A DNA stretch of 64,000 nt from Flavobacterium daejeonense DSM 17708 (GTDB lineage Bacteria; Bacteroidota; Bacteroidia; Flavobacteriales; Flavobacteriaceae): NCBI RefSeq assembly GCF_000425425.1, contig NZ_AUDK01000003.1, positions 205,006-269,005 on the forward strand. The letters are read 5' to 3'. Every line of letters starts with the position of its first letter. Position 1 is the first letter of the stretch. Of the stretch, positions 62,526-64,000 are shown piece after piece. A program made the position numbers and the translations under genes. Below the pieces are notes generated by a model. The model ran no database searches. It saw only the letters and a list, made by a program, of their open reading frames with translations, and was not told the DNA's origin.

Positions 62526-63359
62526 CTAATTTTTGTTCACTAATAATTCGTAAGCAATCACGCTGTTATGGTTAAAGGTGGGAACGTATATCAAATTTTC
62601 CTTTTCATTATACCCCAAATCAGCGGTGTTCATTTGCCCCTGTACATTCTGAAGTTTTCGAATTTCACCATTGGCTTTTACATAATAAATTAAACCAGCC
62701 CAACAGCTAACTATAAAATCACCGTTTTTAAGTTGCTCCAGACCATCTCCTGATTTTTCAAAACCTTTTGCTAAAACACTTATATTTTTCTTTTCATCCA
62801 CTTTCCAAAGTTCTGTATTGGCTAAAACATACAATTCTTTATCAATCCATTTTAATCCATTGGCATTGGTTACGTTTTGTAAATATAGTTCGCTTCGGTC
62901 ATTTTTAATGCGGTAAATTTTATTTGTACGAGTGTCTGATACATAAACCACTCCTTTGTTATCTACCGTTACATCGTTCAAAAATATAGCATTTTCGATT
63001 TCTAATTTATTAATGATTTTTCCGCTCGAAATGTCAATACTTACTACTGCGTCTATATCTGCCACATAAAGTGTTTTTTTATAAAGTGCTAAGCCTTTAG
63101 GTGCGTTTAGGTCTTTAATCCACTTTGCGTTTTTAATACTGCCATCAGTATTAAGGACAGCAATGCCTCCTTTTCCGTCTTTTACATTACCGGCGCCATC
63201 TATCAGACTCACAAATAAGCTTTTTTCAGTGGCACTATACAACACCGATTCAGGTACGGCTAAATTTGAAGTTTCCCAAACAGTTTGTGAAAGTTTTTGG
63301 GCTTTTGCAGCAAAAGTTAATGTCATAAAGACGAGTAAACTTAAAAATTTGTATTTCAT
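62526..63359 (-). CDS. secreted SMP-30/gluconolactonase-like beta-propeller protein
   Basis: A 277-residue protein with signal peptide MKYKFLSLLVFMTLTFAAKAQ. Propeller strands include PESVLYSATEKSLFVSLIDG, APKGLALYKKTLYVADIDAV, FLNDVTVDNKGVVYVSDTRT, NANGLKWIDKELYVLANTEL and a final IYVPTFNHNSVIAYEL. The N-D-V-x-V-D and SDT metal-loop positions fit SMP-30/gluconolactonase-like proteins, but enzyme activity is unproven. It lies outside the islands between the proposed native right junction and the second tRNA-Asn. Confidence 0.8.
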   Translation of the reverse strand: MKYKFLSLLVFMTLTFAAKAQKLSQTVWETSNLAVPESVLYSATEKSLFVSLIDGAGNVKDGKGGIAVLNTDGSIKNAKWIKDLNAPKGLALYKKTLYVADIDAVVSIDISSGKIINKLEIENAIFLNDVTVDNKGVVYVSDTRTNKIYRIKNDRSELYLQNVTNANGLKWIDKELYVLANTELWKVDEKKNISVLAKGFEKSGDGLEQLKNGDFIVSCWAGLIYYVKANGEIRKLQNVQGQMNTADLGYNEKENLIYVPTFNHNSVIAYELLVNKN

Positions 63360-63522
63360 ATTAGTTTAGTTTTTGTTTTTTAAAAATTTGACTTTATAGC
63401 CTAACAAAAATATTGATTTCAGATTCAGGAACGAAAAAATTTTCGAAAAGACAATCAGCAGCCATAGTCTTTCTACAACTATAAATTTTTTAAATCTTAT
63501 TACGAATTAACAACTCTTTTGT

Positions 63523-63552
63523 TTGCTACATTCAAAAAAGCTCTTATATTTG
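63523..63552 (+). promoter_or_regulatory. promoter of tRNA-Asn (copy 2), TTG-N19-TATATTTG
   Basis: TTG at 63523-63525 and TATATTTG at 63545-63552 are spaced by exactly 19 bp, identical to copy 1 in both boxes and with a shared CCGCTAAGAACAAG downstream. Confidence 0.85.
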
Positions 63553-63625
63553 CATCCGCTAAGAACAAGTCAACTGACAAACTTAGCAAACGGAAACGTT
63601 ATTAAGTACATTAAAATATACAGTT

Positions 63626-63699
63626 TCCTCCTTAGCTCAGTTGGTTAGAGCATCTGACTGTTAATCAGAGGGTCCTTGGTTCGAGCCCAAGAGGGGGAG
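63626..63699 (+). tRNA. tRNA-Asn: tRNA-Asn (anticodon GTT), copy 2
   Basis: Identical over all 74 nt to the copy at 22435-22508, with the same cloverleaf and no encoded CCA. What follows, AGCTTTTATTGG, differs from repeat A, so this copy carries no island in the window. Confidence 0.97.
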
Positions 63700-63709
63700 C
63701 TTTTATTGG

Positions 63710-63742
63710 AAAGCCTTTACAGCAATGTAAAGGCTTTTTTTA
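63710..63742 (+). terminator. terminator of tRNA-Asn copy 2
   Basis: AAAGCCTTTACA pairs perfectly with TGTAAAGGCTTT around GCAA, followed by a T run. Confidence 0.85.
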
Positions 63743-63758
63743 TTTAAATTCTTATTGT

Positions 63759-64000
63759 ATGCATTTCGTTTATATCATATATTCTTCGCAAAAAGATACA
63801 TTTTACATAGGTGAAACTTCAAATTTCCAACTTCGATTAGAATGGCATAACTCAGGCCAATTTGCCAATTCTCATACTAAAATAGCTGGAGATTGGGTTT
63901 TATTTCATTTAATTGAATGTATTAATATAATTCAAGCCAGAAAAATTGAGAAACATATAAAAAACATGAAAAGCAAAACATATATTTCGAACCTCAAAAA
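63759..64000 (+). CDS. GIY-YIG nuclease family protein, N-terminal part (runs off window)
   Basis: From the ATG at 63759 the frame stays open to the window end, giving 80 residues. The start HFVYIIYSSQKDTFYIGETS holds the paired strands of the GIY-YIG fold (here VYI and YIG) and the following N-x-x-LRLEWHNSG contains the conserved Arg position. AR-x-IE near residue 67 contributes the expected Glu. These small stand-alone proteins are common beside tRNA genes in Flavobacteriaceae; their biological role is unclear. The C-terminus is missing only because the window ends. Confidence 0.85.
   Translation, partial: MHFVYIIYSSQKDTFYIGETSNFQLRLEWHNSGQFANSHTKIAGDWVLFHLIECINIIQARKIEKHIKNMKSKTYISNLK

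Overview
The window is AT-rich chromosomal DNA of a Bacteroidota member, most likely Flavobacterium or a close relative in Flavobacteriaceae. This rests on SusC/SusD pairs, a hybrid two-component regulator, FecI/FecR regulation, a type IX secretion sorting domain, DUF3078 and DUF5689 proteins, and Bacteroidota promoters (TTG-N19-TATATTTG in front of both tRNA genes). It is an assignment by family recognition; no database search was run.

Region 1 (1-22.3 kb) is mostly core genome with some accessory genes. It holds the tail of a DUF3078 protein, hflX, a TonB-dependent receptor, an FKBP-type lipoprotein, a 1867-residue secreted rhamnogalacturonan lyase (PL11) with a translationally coupled lipoprotein, a secreted DUF3298-like protein, a TonB-receptor/DUF5689-lipoprotein pair, an MFS transporter, a Gfo/Idh/MocA oxidoreductase, an old yellow enzyme and rseP. 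A tRNA-Asn gene follows rseP.

Region 2 (about 22.5-48.2 kb) is a complete polysaccharide utilisation locus for acetylated galacto(gluco)mannan. It encodes two carbohydrate esterases and a GH3 beta-glucosidase. A leftward operon carries a GH5 mannanase, three GH26 mannanases, a two-module binding protein, an AGE-family epimerase, a GH130 phosphorylase and a GPH symporter. An AraC regulator and a SusC-SusD-surface-binding-protein-GH27 operon run rightward. The inferred flow is surface binding and import, deacetylation, debranching by alpha-galactosidase, endo-cleavage to manno-oligosaccharides, symport of mannobiose, 2-epimerisation to mannosyl-glucose, and phosphorolysis. Its right end holds a dead Fic gene and the tail of a DnaC-like ATPase.

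Region 3 (about 48.2-62.4 kb) is a second locus: a GH31 alpha-xylosidase-like enzyme, a hybrid two-component regulator, SusD, SusC with an STN domain, FecR and an ECF sigma factor. The substrate is probably an alpha-xylosyl or alpha-glucosyl glycan.

Region 4 (62.4-64 kb) returns to apparent native chromosome: an SMP-30-like propeller protein, a second identical tRNA-Asn gene, and the start of a GIY-YIG protein.

The most striking structure is at the borders of regions 2 and 3. The 141 bp after the first tRNA-Asn recur at 48.2 kb, and the 76 bp before that junction recur in diverged form at 62.4 kb. All three junctions share the core GGAGCTTTTT(T)AG, which overlaps the tRNA 3' end. The order tRNA-core-A...B-core-A...B-core-chromosome is what two successive site-specific integrations at a tRNA-Asn attB would leave, so each glycan locus looks like the cargo of a tRNA-targeted island. 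I found no recombinase gene in either one.
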